Below, piece by piece: positions 40,913-49,779 of a DNA stretch of 64,000 nucleotides. A model generated the notes under the pieces. The model was given only the letters and a program-made list of their open reading frames with translations. It did not search any database and was not told where the DNA came from. Position 1 is the stretch's first letter, and every line of letters begins with the position of its first letter. This DNA comes from Propioniciclava coleopterorum (lineage in GTDB: Bacteria; Actinomycetota; Actinomycetes; Propionibacteriales; Propionibacteriaceae), in the NCBI RefSeq assembly GCF_011393335.1, contig NZ_CP049865.1, positions 2,870,722 to 2,934,721 of the forward strand, in the 5' to 3' direction. The position numbers were made by a program, and so were the translations under genes.

Positions 40913-41874
40913 TCAGCGCAGCAGGAGAGCGAGGGAGGCAATGGCGGAGGCGGCGATCGTGACCAGTTCGAACTGCCGCTGGGTGACGCGGCCGATGATC
41001 CAGATGCCGAACATGGCCCCGACCAGGACGGCTGGGATCAGCGCCACGACCAGCAGGAGGTTGGTCGGGCTGTACAGGCCCAGCGCCGTGGTGAAGGGCG
41101 TCTTGGAGAGGTTCACCAGGAAGAAGAACCAGGCGTTCGTCCCGATGAATCGGGCCTTGTCCACGCGCGCGGCCAGGAAGTAGAGCGCCATGACGGGGCC
41201 GGCCGCGTTCGCGGTCATGGTGGCGAACCCGGCGGCGATACCCGTCGCCACGGCCCGCACCCAGTGCGGGGGCGGGGTCGGCGTGGCCGCGGGTGCCTCG
41301 CTGCTGGAGGTTCCGGTCGAGGCGGTTCCGGACGCGTTGATCCCGGCCGGAGTGGCGCCCGGCGAGGTGCTTCCGGACGAGGGGGTCTCGGGCGGTGTGG
41401 TTCCGGGCGCGGAGACGTCCTGCGGGGACGCCGGTGACATGTCCGCCTTGGCCGCCCCAGACCCGGGCGCCGCGGCGGTGCCGCGCGCGGGGCCGGTGCG
41501 GCGCGGCCGGCGCTGCCACAGCTGCAGCAGCACCATCACCAGCAGGAGCCCGCCGATGGTGCGGCGCATGGTGACGTCGTCGACGACGTTCATGAACAGC
41601 GCGCCCAGGGCGAGCCCCGGCAGCACGCTGGGGATGAGGCGGATCAGCAGGGACCACGAGACGGTGCGGTAGCGGCTGACGGCGATGACGTCGCCGACCA
41701 GCAGGAGCAGCAGCACGGTGGCCGTGGACTCCTTGGCCGGCATCGCGAGCGCGAACACCGCCACCGCGATCGCGGCGATCCCCCGAAGGACGTCTTGGAG
41801 AACCCGATCACCAACGAGGCGATCGCCATGGCCACGAGCAGCGGGAGTCCGTAGGCGGCGATCAGGTCGGGCAC
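40913..41874 (-). CDS. TauE/SafE-family membrane permease (frameshift near 41780-41784)
   Basis: TauE/SafE proteins export or import sulfur-containing anions such as sulfite or sulfoacetate. The corrected protein (320 residues) starts VPDLIAAYGLPLLVAMAIASLVIGFSKTSFGG and has about eight hydrophobic segments. A break in a C-run (41780-41784) needs one added base, giving FGGIAAIAVAVFALAMPAKES. An unusual Ala/Pro/Ser/Thr/Gly-rich stretch of about 75 residues is inserted in the middle, making it longer than typical members. GTG 41874 is supported by TACATT (41882-41887) 7 nt upstream. It is divergent from the DyP gene. The substrate is unknown. Confidence 0.82.
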
Positions 41875-41881
41875 CCGCCCG

Positions 41882-41887
41882 AATGTA
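41882..41887 (-). promoter_or_regulatory. Leaderless -10 box of the TauE-type permease
   Basis: On the minus strand TACATT lies 7 nt before GTG 41874. Confidence 0.5.
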
Positions 41888-42073
41888 CCGGGGTCGCCAC
41901 CGAGGTCCGAGCGGTTGCCGCCTGCTGACCGTCCGCAGCGCCCCGGCAGGACACCCGTTCCGGCGTCGCCGGCCGCGCGCCGATGCGGCCCTGGGCCGGG
42001 CGTGGGGCCTGCGGGCCGGTCGGGTCCGTGACAAGCTGGGTGGGGCATGTGACCGACCCGAAGGAGCGTTGAG

Positions 42074-43093
42074 ATGGCCGAGCCCCGGACCGTTGAGCAG
42101 GAAGTCGCCGACATGAACACGGCGCTCCCTCCCCAGAAACTCGAGGCGCTTCTGGTCGAGGACGTCGCCCAGCTGGTGCTCGCGCCGCCCGCCAAGGCGT
42201 CGGTGTTCCTCACCGTCACCGTGAACCCCGGCAAGGAGAGCGAGGCCGTCGAGGCGCTCGGCGACGTGCCCGGCCTCAAGCGCGGCGTCGGATTCCGGGT
42301 GCCGGAGAACGACCTGAGCTGCGTGGTCGGCATCGGGTCGGACGCCTGGGACCGGATGTACACCGGGGCGCGCCCCGACCAGTTGCACCCGTTCCCGGTC
42401 ATCGGGTCGGGGTCGCGCGTCGCCGTCGCGACGCCCGGCGACCTGCTGTTCCACATCCGCGCGACCCGCTTCGACATGTGCTTCTCGCTCGCCCAGCACC
42501 TGCTCGAGCGCTTCGGGGACGCCGTGACGCCCGTCGACGAGACCCACGGCTTCCGCTCCTGGGACGAGCGGGACCTGCTCGGGTTCGTCGACGGCACCGA
42601 GAACCCCGAACGGTTCGAGGCGGTGGCCTCGGCGTTCATCCCGCAGGGCCCCTGGCGGGGCGGCAGCTACGTGGTGACGCAGAAGTACCTCCACGACCTG
42701 GACAAGTGGAACGCGACGTCGGTCGAGGAGCAGGAGAACGTCATCGGGCGGTCCAAGCTCAGCGACATCGAGCAGCCCGACGGCGTCCAGCGCTCCAACT
42801 CCCACGTCGGCGCGAACCAGCTGTTCGCCGAGGACGGCAGCCAGTTGCAGATCGTGCGGGACAACCTGCCGTTCGGCAACGCCTCCGCCAAGGAGTTCGG
42901 CACCTACTTCATCGGGTATGCCAACGACCCGCGCGTCACCGAGCACATGCTCGAGCAGATGTTCATCGGCAAGCCCGAGGGCAACTATGACCTCATCCTC
43001 GACTTCTCCACGGCCGTCACGGGCAACCTGTACTTCGTGCCGCCGGCGGACTTCCTGGAGAACCCCGAGGAGTTCACGACTCCGGCGTCGTGA
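42074..43093 (+). CDS. DyP-type haem peroxidase (YfeX-like)
   Basis: This 339-residue dye-decolourising peroxidase uses H2O2 to oxidise a range of substrates. It has the catalytic GFVDGTENP motif near 175, a candidate proximal His in [10 protein letters not shown] near 243, and Arg in IVRDNLPFG near 263. There is no signal peptide, so it is cytoplasmic or loaded into an encapsulin shell; no encapsulin gene or obvious C-terminal targeting peptide is seen. ATG 42074 follows GAAGGAG. It stands alone, with a GC hairpin (43123-43140) after it. Confidence 0.93.
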   Translation: MAEPRTVEQEVADMNTALPPQKLEALLVEDVAQLVLAPPAKASVFLTVTVNPGKESEAVEALGDVPGLKRGVGFRVPENDLSCVVGIGSDAWDRMYTGARPDQLHPFPVIGSGSRVAVATPGDLLFHIRATRFDMCFSLAQHLLERFGDAVTPVDETHGFRSWDERDLLGFVDGTENPERFEAVASAFIPQGPWRGGSYVVTQKYLHDLDKWNATSVEEQENVIGRSKLSDIEQPDGVQRSNSHVGANQLFAEDGSQLQIVRDNLPFGNASAKEFGTYFIGYANDPRVTEHMLEQMFIGKPEGNYDLILDFSTAVTGNLYFVPPADFLENPEEFTTPAS

Positions 43094-43122
43094 CCGAGGC
43101 GGGCCGGGCCCGATTCGGGCAA

Positions 43123-43140
43123 CCCCTCCGCCCGGAGGGG
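43123..43140 (+). terminator. Short GC hairpin after the DyP gene
   Basis: CCCCTCC (43123-43129) and GGAGGGG (43134-43140) form a seven-pair stem 30 nt after the stop. No T-run follows. Confidence 0.5.
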
Positions 43141-43150
43141 GGCCCGATGT

Positions 43151-43156
43151 TAGTTT
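43151..43156 (+). promoter_or_regulatory. Possible -10 of the mannonate operon
   Basis: TAGTTT fits TANNNT and lies just before the operator at 43161-43174, so a bound repressor would cover the transcript start. Confidence 0.4.
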
Positions 43157-43160
43157 GGCG

Positions 43161-43174
43161 GTGAAACATTTCAC
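43161..43174. promoter_or_regulatory. Palindromic operator GTGAAACATTTCAC
   Basis: A perfect inverted repeat (GTGAAA, CA, TTTCAC) lies 41 nt before the mannonate dehydratase start. The shape fits a LacI- or GntR-type repressor site and suggests substrate-induced control of the ManD-UxuB pair. The cognate regulator is not adjacent. Confidence 0.6.
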
Positions 43175-43214
43175 GGGCGCGCTGACGAGGGACGACGGCG
43201 CGGTGAGGAGAGTC

Positions 43215-44429
43215 ATGACCGACCAGATCGAACGCGTCGACGTGCTGGTGTCCAGCCCGACGCGCAACTACGTGACGCTCCGGATCACGACGGCCGACGG
43301 GATCGTCGGGCTCGGCGACGCCACCGTGAACGGACGCGAGCTCTCCGTGGCGTCCTACCTGCGCGACCATGTGGCGCCCCTGCTGATCGGCACCGACCCG
43401 AGCCGCATCGAGGACACCTGGCAGTTCCTGTACCGCGGCGCGTACTGGCGCCGGGGCCCGATCACGATGGCCGCCATCGGCGCGGTGGACATGGCGCTGT
43501 GGGACATCCTGGGCAAGCGCGCCGGCCTGCCGGTCTACCAGTTGCTCGGGGGCCGCGTCCGCGACGCGGTGCCGTACTACAGCCACGCCTTCGGCTGGGA
43601 TATCCCCGCGCTGCTGGAGTCCGTGGCGGAGCACCGCGAGCTGGGGGAGACCTACATCCGGGTCCAGTCCGGCGTGCCCGGCCTCGACAAGGTCTACGGC
43701 GTGTCCAAGAACCCCAACTACGAGCCGGCGGGCCGCGGCGCCCGACCGAGCGAGGAGCAGTTCGAGCCCGGCGTCTACATGCGGCACCTGCCCAAGGTGC
43801 TCGGCGCCGTCCGCGAGCAGGTCGGTCCCGACGTGCACCTGCTGCACGACGCGCACCACCGGCTCACCCCGACCCAGGCGGCCCGCCTGGCCAAGTCGGT
43901 GGAGGAGTTCGACCTGTTCTGGCTCGAGGACGTCACCCCCGCCGAGGACCAGGAGGCGCTCCGCATGGTCCGCAACGCCTCGGTGACGCCGCTCGCCATC
44001 GGCGAGGTGTTCAACACCATCTGGGACTGCCAGCACCTGATCGAGAACCGGCTCATCGACTACATCCGCACCGCGGTCGTCCACGCCGGCGGCATCAGCC
44101 ACTCGCGCAAGATCTACGCCCTCGCGGAGGTGCACGGCGTCAAGGCGGGCCCGCACGGCCCCTCCGACATCTCGCCGATCGCGATGGCGGCGTCGATCCA
44201 CATGGCCGCCTCCACCCACAACTGGGGGGTCCAGGAGTACATGGGCTACCCCGACCTGGTCCACGAGGCGTTCCCGCACGCCTGGTCGGCCGCCGACGGA
44301 ACGCTGCAACCGGGGGACGCTCCGGGCCTCGGCGTGGAGCTGAATGAGGATATCCTCACCTCGGAGTCCTACAAGACCGCTTATCTCCCTGTCGCACGCC
44401 GCATGGACGGCTCTGTTCTGGATTGGTGA
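43215..44429 (+). CDS. manD: D-mannonate dehydratase, enolase superfamily (ManD/RspA)
   Basis: The enolase-superfamily protein (404 residues) dehydrates D-mannonate (or D-gluconate in some members) to 2-keto-3-deoxygluconate. Signatures are [17 protein letters not shown] (metal Asp and catalytic His, near 208), [11 protein letters not shown] (metal Glu), IGEVFN (metal Glu), [10 protein letters not shown] and [15 protein letters not shown] 43215 follows GGTGAGGAGAG. The next gene is a fructuronate reductase, so the pair fits hexuronate breakdown. A close relative, RspA, was first named for starvation sensing, but the enzyme role is better supported by this context. Confidence 0.88.
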   Translation: MTDQIERVDVLVSSPTRNYVTLRITTADGIVGLGDATVNGRELSVASYLRDHVAPLLIGTDPSRIEDTWQFLYRGAYWRRGPITMAAIGAVDMALWDILGKRAGLPVYQLLGGRVRDAVPYYSHAFGWDIPALLESVAEHRELGETYIRVQSGVPGLDKVYGVSKNPNYEPAGRGARPSEEQFEPGVYMRHLPKVLGAVREQVGPDVHLLHDAHHRLTPTQAARLAKSVEEFDLFWLEDVTPAEDQEALRMVRNASVTPLAIGEVFNTIWDCQHLIENRLIDYIRTAVVHAGGISHSRKIYALAEVHGVKAGPHGPSDISPIAMAASIHMAASTHNWGVQEYMGYPDLVHEAFPHAWSAADGTLQPGDAPGLGVELNEDILTSESYKTAYLPVARRMDGSVLDW

Positions 44430-44437
44430 CCCCTGTC

Positions 44438-45925
44438 ATGACGCAGCAACTCAACCGCACGAGTGTGAACCCCGAGTCGATCCTGGGCGCCTCCGCGCCC
44501 GATCGCACCGGCATCATCCACTTCGGGCTGGGCAACTTCCACCGCGCCCACGCGGCCGTCAACACGGCGCTCGCGATGGCGGCCGAGCCCGGCGACTGGG
44601 GCATCGTCGGCATCGCGAACCGCTCCCGCAAGGTCACCTCCGCGCTCGAGGCCCAGGACGGCCTCTACAGCGTCGTGACCCTCGACCCGGCCGAGGAGCG
44701 GGTGGACGTCCTCGACGTGCACCGCCGCTTCCTGGTCGCCGCCGAGGACGGCCCCGCCATCATCGAGGCGATCGCCGACCCGGCGCACCGCATCATCACC
44801 CTCACGATCTCCGAGACCGGCTACCACATCGACGGGCGCACCGGGAAGCTGGACGTCGCCAGCTCCGACATCGCCGCCGACCTGGCCGACCCCGAGCACC
44901 CGAGGACGCCGCTGGGCCAGATCGTCGCCGGGCTGCGCGCCCGGTTCGCGGCCAACGGCGAGCCCATGGCCGTGCTGTCGTGCGACAACCTGCTGTCGGC
45001 CGGCAACACGACGCGCGCCGCCGTGACGCAGTTCGCGCAGGCCGCGGGCGCCGACGCCGACTTCCTCGCGTGGATGGGCGAGAACGTCTCGTTCCCGAAC
45101 GCGATGGTTGACCGCATCGTCCCGGCACCCACCGACGGGACCCGCGCCGAGGTCGAGGAGGCGCTCGGGCTGCAGGACGACGCCCCGGTCCCGGCCGAGC
45201 TGTTCAGCATGTGGGTGATCGAGGACAAGTTCGCCGGCGGGCGTCCGAAGTGGGAGGCCGCGGGCGCGATCTTCTCCGACGAGGTCGAGAAGTACGAGCT
45301 GGTCAAGCTGCGCCTGCTCAACGGCGGCCACTCGCTGATCGCCTACCTCGGCGGCCTGGACCGGCAGGAGACCATCCCCGACTCCCGCGCCCAGGACTTC
45401 ATCGCGGACGCCACCCGCCAGGCCCTCGAGGTCGACTACCTGCCGAGCATCGACCTGCCGCGCGACTTCGTGCCGGCCGAGTACATCGACAGCCTGTTCC
45501 GCCGCTGGAGCAACACGGTGCTGGGCGACAAGACCGCCCGCGTCGGCTCGGACGGCTCCACCAAGCTGCTGCAGCGGGTCCCGATCCCCGCGCTGACCGC
45601 GCTCGCCAAGGGCGTCATGCCCGAGCAGCTGGCGCTCACCGTCAGCGCCTGGATCTGCTGCTGCGTCCCGCCCAAGGGCTTCGAGCCCGGCCCGATCGCC
45701 GACGCGATGATCGAGCCCAAGGCCGAGCAGCTCAAGGCCGCGACCGCGGACGCGGGCACGGTGCGCGAGCACGTCGAGGCCATCCTGGACGCGGGCGTAT
45801 TCCCCGACGAGCTGGTCGCGAATCAGGCGTTCCGCGACCGGGTGGTCGAGTACGCCGAGGGCATCGTCACCGACGGCGTCCGCCCGACGGCCGCCACCGC
45901 CCTGCAGCGCGGCGCGCAGGCCTGA
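44438..45925 (+). CDS. uxuB: Mannitol dehydrogenase family protein, probable D-fructuronate reductase
   Basis: This NAD-dependent polyol dehydrogenase (495 residues) is probably UxuB, which interconverts D-fructuronate and D-mannonate; mannitol or tagaturonate are alternatives. Motifs are IIHFGLGNFHRAH (dinucleotide fold, near 24), LSCDNLLSAGN near 180 and KLRLLNGGHSLIAYLG (the K-x4-N-x2-H catalytic set) near 290. ATG 44438 is preferred; GTG 44426 would overlap the manD stop. It follows manD closely, so the two are one operon under the 43161 operator. Confidence 0.86.
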   Translation: MTQQLNRTSVNPESILGASAPDRTGIIHFGLGNFHRAHAAVNTALAMAAEPGDWGIVGIANRSRKVTSALEAQDGLYSVVTLDPAEERVDVLDVHRRFLVAAEDGPAIIEAIADPAHRIITLTISETGYHIDGRTGKLDVASSDIAADLADPEHPRTPLGQIVAGLRARFAANGEPMAVLSCDNLLSAGNTTRAAVTQFAQAAGADADFLAWMGENVSFPNAMVDRIVPAPTDGTRAEVEEALGLQDDAPVPAELFSMWVIEDKFAGGRPKWEAAGAIFSDEVEKYELVKLRLLNGGHSLIAYLGGLDRQETIPDSRAQDFIADATRQALEVDYLPSIDLPRDFVPAEYIDSLFRRWSNTVLGDKTARVGSDGSTKLLQRVPIPALTALAKGVMPEQLALTVSAWICCCVPPKGFEPGPIADAMIEPKAEQLKAATADAGTVREHVEAILDAGVFPDELVANQAFRDRVVEYAEGIVTDGVRPTAATALQRGAQA

Positions 45926-45930
45926 GCAGC

Positions 45931-45970
45931 GCGAACGGCCCGCCCCTCAACCGAGGGGCGGGCCGTTCGC
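45931..45970. terminator. Bidirectional terminator between uxuB and the aldehyde dehydrogenase gene
   Basis: A perfect 18-bp stem (45931-45948 with 45953-45970) has an AACC loop and separates two convergent genes. It is the strongest hairpin in the window. Confidence 0.8.
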
Positions 45971-45986
45971 CGTTCCAGCAGAAGAC

Positions 45987-47468
45987 CTACGCGCTTGAAG
46001 TTCCCGGGTGCATCCCCGCGAACGGGTCCGGCAGGTTCACGTAGACGGTCTCGAGATACTCCTCGATGCCTTCTTCGGCGCCCTCGCGGCCGAGCCCGGA
46101 GTGCTTCACCCCGCCGAACGGCGCGGCGGCGTTGGAGAGCAGACCGGAATTGATCGCCACCATTCCCGCCTCGATGGTTTCGCCCATCCGCAGCGCGCGG
46201 CGCAGATCCTCGGTGAACACGTACGCGGCCAATCCCACCTCGACCGAGTTGGCCAGGCGCACCGCCTCAGCCTCGTCGGCGAACCGGGTCACCGGGGCGA
46301 CGGGTCCGAAGATCTCCTCCTGCTGGATGGCGGCGTCCGCGGGGACGCCGGCCAGCACGGTCGGCGGGTAGAAGAAGCCCGGATCGGCCGGGACGACCCC
46401 GCCGGTGAGCAGTTCGGCGCCCTGCTCGACGGCGCCGGAGACGAGGCCGGCGACGCCGTCGCGCGCCTCCTCGGTGATCATCGGCCCCACGTCGGTCCCG
46501 GGCTGCAGCCCGTCGCCCACCGACAACCCGGCGAACCGCTCGGCGAGGCGCCGGGCGAACTCGTCGGCCACGTCGGCGTGGACCAGGAAGCGGTTGGCGG
46601 CGGTGCACGCCTCACCCATGTTGCGCAGCTTGGCGAGGTAGGCCCCCTCGACGGCCGCGTCGAGGTCGGCGTCCTCGAACACCAGGAAGGGCGCGTTGCC
46701 GCCCAGTTCCATCGACGTGCGCAGCACGTTGTCCGCGGCCTGCTTCAGGAGCGCGACCCCCACCCGCGTCGAGCCGGTGAAGGACAGCTTCCGCAGCCGC
46801 GGGTCGGCGATCAGCGCGTCGGTGACGTCGTGGCGCGTGGACGCGATGACGTTGACCACACCCGCCGGGACGCCGGCGTCGGCGAGGATCTGGGCGAACG
46901 CCAGGCTCGTCAGGGGCGTCAGGTGCGCGGGGCGCAGCACCACGGTGCAGCCCGCGGCGAGCGCCGGGGCGATCTTGCGCGTGGCCATCGCCAGCGGGAA
47001 GTTCCAGGGGGTGATGAGCAGGCACGGCCCCACCGGGCGCTTGACCACCAGGTGCCGGGCGTTCCCCTCGGGCGCGGCTCGGTAGCGCCCCGCCACGTGG
47101 GCGGCGATCTCGGAGAACCACCGCAGGAACTCGGCGCCGTAGGTGACTTCGCCCCGCGCCTGCTCGAGCGGCTTGCCCATTTCCAGCGTCATGAGCCGGG
47201 CCAATTCGTCCGCGCGTTCCACGGTCAATTCAAAAGCGCGCCGGAGGATTTCCGCGCGCTCGCGCGACGGCGTCCTCGCCCACGATTCCTGCGCTTTCAC
47301 GGCGGCGTCCAGCGCCGCTTTCCCGTCGTCGGGGGAAGCGTCGGCCACGCGGGCCAGGGGCGTTCCGGTCGCGGGATTCACGACCTCGAAGGTGCCGCGG
47401 CCGCCGGCGCGCCAGGCGCCATCGATGAACAGGTCGGTCGGTGTGTTCGGGACTGCATTGTCGCTCAT
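45987..47468 (-). CDS. NAD(P)-dependent aldehyde dehydrogenase (succinate-semialdehyde type)
   Basis: This 493-residue aldehyde dehydrogenase has ITPWNFPLAMATRKIAPALAAG (cofactor), FTGSTRVG, the catalytic Glu in MELGGNAPFLVFEDADLD near 255, and the catalytic Cys in GEACTAANRF near 290. The pattern and length fit the GabD succinate-semialdehyde dehydrogenase group, though a role with sugar-derived aldehydes is also possible near this locus. ATG 47468 is supported by TATGTT (47476-47481) 7 nt before. It is transcribed alone on the minus strand. Confidence 0.86.
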   Translation of the reverse strand: MSDNAVPNTPTDLFIDGAWRAGGRGTFEVVNPATGTPLARVADASPDDGKAALDAAVKAQESWARTPSRERAEILRRAFELTVERADELARLMTLEMGKPLEQARGEVTYGAEFLRWFSEIAAHVAGRYRAAPEGNARHLVVKRPVGPCLLITPWNFPLAMATRKIAPALAAGCTVVLRPAHLTPLTSLAFAQILADAGVPAGVVNVIASTRHDVTDALIADPRLRKLSFTGSTRVGVALLKQAADNVLRTSMELGGNAPFLVFEDADLDAAVEGAYLAKLRNMGEACTAANRFLVHADVADEFARRLAERFAGLSVGDGLQPGTDVGPMITEEARDGVAGLVSGAVEQGAELLTGGVVPADPGFFYPPTVLAGVPADAAIQQEEIFGPVAPVTRFADEAEAVRLANSVEVGLAAYVFTEDLRRALRMGETIEAGMVAINSGLLSNAAAPFGGVKHSGLGREGAEEGIEEYLETVYVNLPDPFAGMHPGTSSA

Positions 47469-47887
47469 GGCGCCGAACATACGCCCTCCGGCGGATCCGA
47501 CACGCGCGGGTCCGTGGGCGGTGGAGCGCCCGGTGCTCGGAGGTTGCGCTCCGCGGTGGGTCCCCGCCGCTCCCACCGCGCTCGGTCATGGGAATGGCCG
47601 GCGCACGTGCTTTCCTTCCGACCGCGGCTGTTCCCGCCACAGACGGCGTAAGCATCGCTTTCGACCCACCAGCGAGCCGGCAGGGCAGGGCACACCCAAC
47701 TCGGCAGTGCCACGCGGTGCGCGGCATGACCGACCATCGGATCGGCGGAAGCGTGCCCGTCAGCGACGGTTCTCGAGGCGTCGCCGGAGCCGGCGGTCGG
47801 CGCGCTGAAGCAAGAGGTCTCTTGCAGTTGAGTCGTCCTCCACTTAGTCTTACTGCAACCAAACATTTGCAGATAAGGAGTGATCCC
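47469..47887. promoter_or_regulatory. 419-nt divergent region before the AHSA1/ArsR cassette
   Basis: It holds the leaderless -10 of the aldehyde dehydrogenase (TATGTT, 47476-47481, minus) and, near its far end, the AHSA1 promoter described separately. The middle (about 47500-47800) shows no gene, repeat or strong hairpin that I can recognise. Its base composition is slightly less GC-rich than the genome average. Confidence 0.6.
47822..47858 (+). promoter_or_regulatory. Promoter with inverted repeat for the AHSA1/ArsR cassette
   Basis: TTGCAG (47822-47827) and TAGTCT (47845-47850) are spaced exactly 17 bp, the best sigma-70-type promoter in the window. The repeat TTGCAGT (47822-47828) and ACTGCAA (47852-47858) flanks the whole promoter, a likely operator for the ArsR-type regulator encoded downstream (self-control). 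The Shine-Dalgarno AAGGAG precedes ATG 47888. Confidence 0.7.
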
Positions 47888-48349
47888 ATGGACGACGCGG
47901 CAAGGGCGGACTTCGAAACCGGGAAGATCACCCGGACTGTGCGGGTAGCCGCCTCCCAGCGGGCGACCTGGGCGGCGTTGACCGATCCCGCTGCGATCGA
48001 GCAGTGGTGGGGGCACCCTGCGGTGTTCCCCGACGGTGTGCGGGAGGGTGCCGAAGGCACCTTCGAGTGGGTGGGGCATGGGCTGATGCCGATGCGCGTG
48101 GAGCGCTTCGACGAGCCGCATCACTTCGATCTGCTCTGGGGTGGCCTGGGCGCCGACACCCCCGGTGAGGACGCGTCGCTGGTCCAGTTCACCCTGGAAC
48201 CCGAGGGTCCGGACCACACCTTGGTCACCGTTGTGGAATCTGGCTTCGACCGTCTGGAGACGGCTGCCCGGCGTGCCGCGATGGAGCAGAACGTCGAGGG
48301 TTGGACCGAGGTTCTCGACAGTTTCGTCGCCCACGTGGAGGGGCGGTGA
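47888..48349 (+). CDS. AHSA1/SRPBCC-domain protein
   Basis: This 153-residue START-like protein shows the AHSA1 pattern: ITRTVRVAASQRATWAALTDPAAIEQWWGHP at the start, F-E-W-x-G core strands, and LVTVVESGFDRL with WTEVLDSFVAHVEGR at the end. Such proteins hold a hydrophobic ligand in a helix-grip fold. Paired with an ArsR regulator, many members act in unknown stress or detoxification systems. The frame overlaps the regulator start by 4 nt, so the two are one operon. Confidence 0.88.
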   Translation: MDDAARADFETGKITRTVRVAASQRATWAALTDPAAIEQWWGHPAVFPDGVREGAEGTFEWVGHGLMPMRVERFDEPHHFDLLWGGLGADTPGEDASLVQFTLEPEGPDHTLVTVVESGFDRLETAARRAAMEQNVEGWTEVLDSFVAHVEGR

Positions 48350-48699
48350 TCGCCGACTCACCGGTTGTGCTGTGCGGCGCCCTGGCCGACGAAACCAGAT
48401 GGCGCATCCTCTGTCTGGTCGGTCAGCGCGCAGCATCGGCGTCCGAACTGGCTGAGGATCTGCCCGTCAGCAGGCAGGCGATCGCCCACCATCTGGACAT
48501 CCTGGCCCGGGCAGGGCTGGTCCAGGCGCACCGGCAGGGACGACAGCTGCGCTATCAGGCTCTGGGGGCTCCGCTCTCCCGCCTGGCCCGTGACCTGGAT
48601 GCCATCGGCCGGGGTTGGGAACGGCGGCTGGATCGGTTGCGGATCGTGGTCGAGGCGGAACAAGCGCCGGGAAGCGCGGCTGGACGAAGCGAGCGCTGA
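48346..48699 (+). CDS. ArsR-family transcriptional regulator
   Basis: This 117-residue winged-helix repressor has LADETRWRILCLVGQRAASASELAEDLPVSRQAIAHHLDILARAGLVQ with the recognition helix SRQAIAHHLDIL. Classical metal-binding Cys motifs (such as CVC in helix 3) are not visible, so it may sense a non-metal signal via the AHSA1 partner. GTG 48346 is translationally coupled to the AHSA1 gene. Composition of the pair is a little less GC-rich than its neighbours, hinting at transfer. Confidence 0.9.
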   Translation: MIADSPVVLCGALADETRWRILCLVGQRAASASELAEDLPVSRQAIAHHLDILARAGLVQAHRQGRQLRYQALGAPLSRLARDLDAIGRGWERRLDRLRIVVEAEQAPGSAAGRSER

Positions 48700-48783
48700 A
48701 GCGCCCACCTCGCCAGGATTCGCGTCCCGCGATCAACTCCTGCGTGCCGGGTCGTCAGGTGGCAGCCCACCCTGACGCCTCGA

Positions 48784-49691
48784 TCACCGCAGCCCGGCGA
48801 CCAGGTCGACGATCTGCACCAGTTGGTCGGCGCGCGCGTCGGCGTCCAGGGTGGCGGGCCGCAGGCCGAACTTCAGCCCCACGATCGGGACGTCCCCTGC
48901 GGCCTGCAGGGCGGCCGCGATCTGCTCGGCGCCCAGCAGAGTCCCCGCGGGGAGAACGGCAGCCCGGCCGGCGGCAGGTGCAGGTCGATCCACGGGGCGC
49001 CGAAGCTGGACTCCTCGCCGGAGGCCCCCGAGAAGAACAGCGCGCCGAGCAGGCCGGCGTCGGCGGCGGCGCGGATGTGCGCCAGCGGCAGGTCGGCGTC
49101 GCGGCCCTCGAGCGCGCTGCGGCCCCAGTTGATCCCCACGCGCCAGCGCGGGTCCTCGGCGGCCAGTTCGCCGACCAGCGCGAGTTCGGTGTCGAAGGGG
49201 AGGAACGCCTTTTCGCCGACGTGGTCGTCGGTGGTGGCGTCGCCGTGCTCGAGCAGGAACACCATCCCCTCGGGCCAGTCCCAGCCGCCGATGGTCCGCA
49301 TGGACGCGGCCATGGCGTCGGCGTCGGCGCGGTGGCTGGGCCCCGAGTGCAGTTCGACCGCCTGCACGTGGTGGCCCTGCTCGCGCAGCGCGAGCACGTC
49401 GCGGCGCAGGTCGTCGGCGAACGCCAGGGCGGCCGCGCGGCCGTCCTCGTCGGGGGAGGCCAGCCCGAAGGCCGGGTCGACCGCGATGCGCTGCATCGTG
49501 CCGGGGATCGCCGTGATCACGTGGGACCAGCCCTGCTTCCACCCGGGGCGCGCCTCGACGCGACCGACCTGGGGCACCTCCAGCCCGGCCACGGCCGGGT
49601 GGGCGGCCAGCGCCGCCAGGATGGTGGATTCGCCGGAGTCCTCGCCGGGGGAGTGGGCGGCGTACGCGCCCACGATCAGTCCGTTCGCCAT
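48784..49691 (-). CDS. DUF4862-like protein (frameshift near 48943-48952)
   Basis: The corrected 302-residue protein starts MANGLIVGAYAAHSPGEDSGESTILAALAAHPAVAGLEVP and ends with KFGLRPATLDADARADQLVQIVDLVAGLR. The pattern fits DUF4862, a TIM-barrel-like family of unknown function in actinobacteria (recalled from memory, so tentative), often near sugar genes. A single missing base near the 48943-48952 GC runs splits the frame; restoring it gives LPFSPAGTLLGAEQIAAALQAAGDVP. ATG 49691 is chosen over 49700. It is divergent from the PanE-like gene. Confidence 0.65.
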
Positions 49692-49766
49692 GGGGACCAT
49701 GGTGGCAGGCCGCCCGCGTCGGCGCGCCGGGTTTCCACGCCGCGCCACCCGGTCGGCGCCGCGGCC

Positions 49767-49772
49767 TAGGCT
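49767..49772 (+). promoter_or_regulatory. Leaderless -10 box of the PanE-like gene
   Basis: TAGGCT lies 7 nt before ATG 49780. The opposite strand has CACCAT 7 nt before the DUF4862-like ATG, a weaker match. Confidence 0.55.
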
Positions 49773-49779
49773 CGGCCCC

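Noticed and set aside
48700-48783. A terminator or small RNA between arsR and the DUF4862-like gene
   Set aside because: No stem longer than a few pairs is visible in the 84-nt gap.
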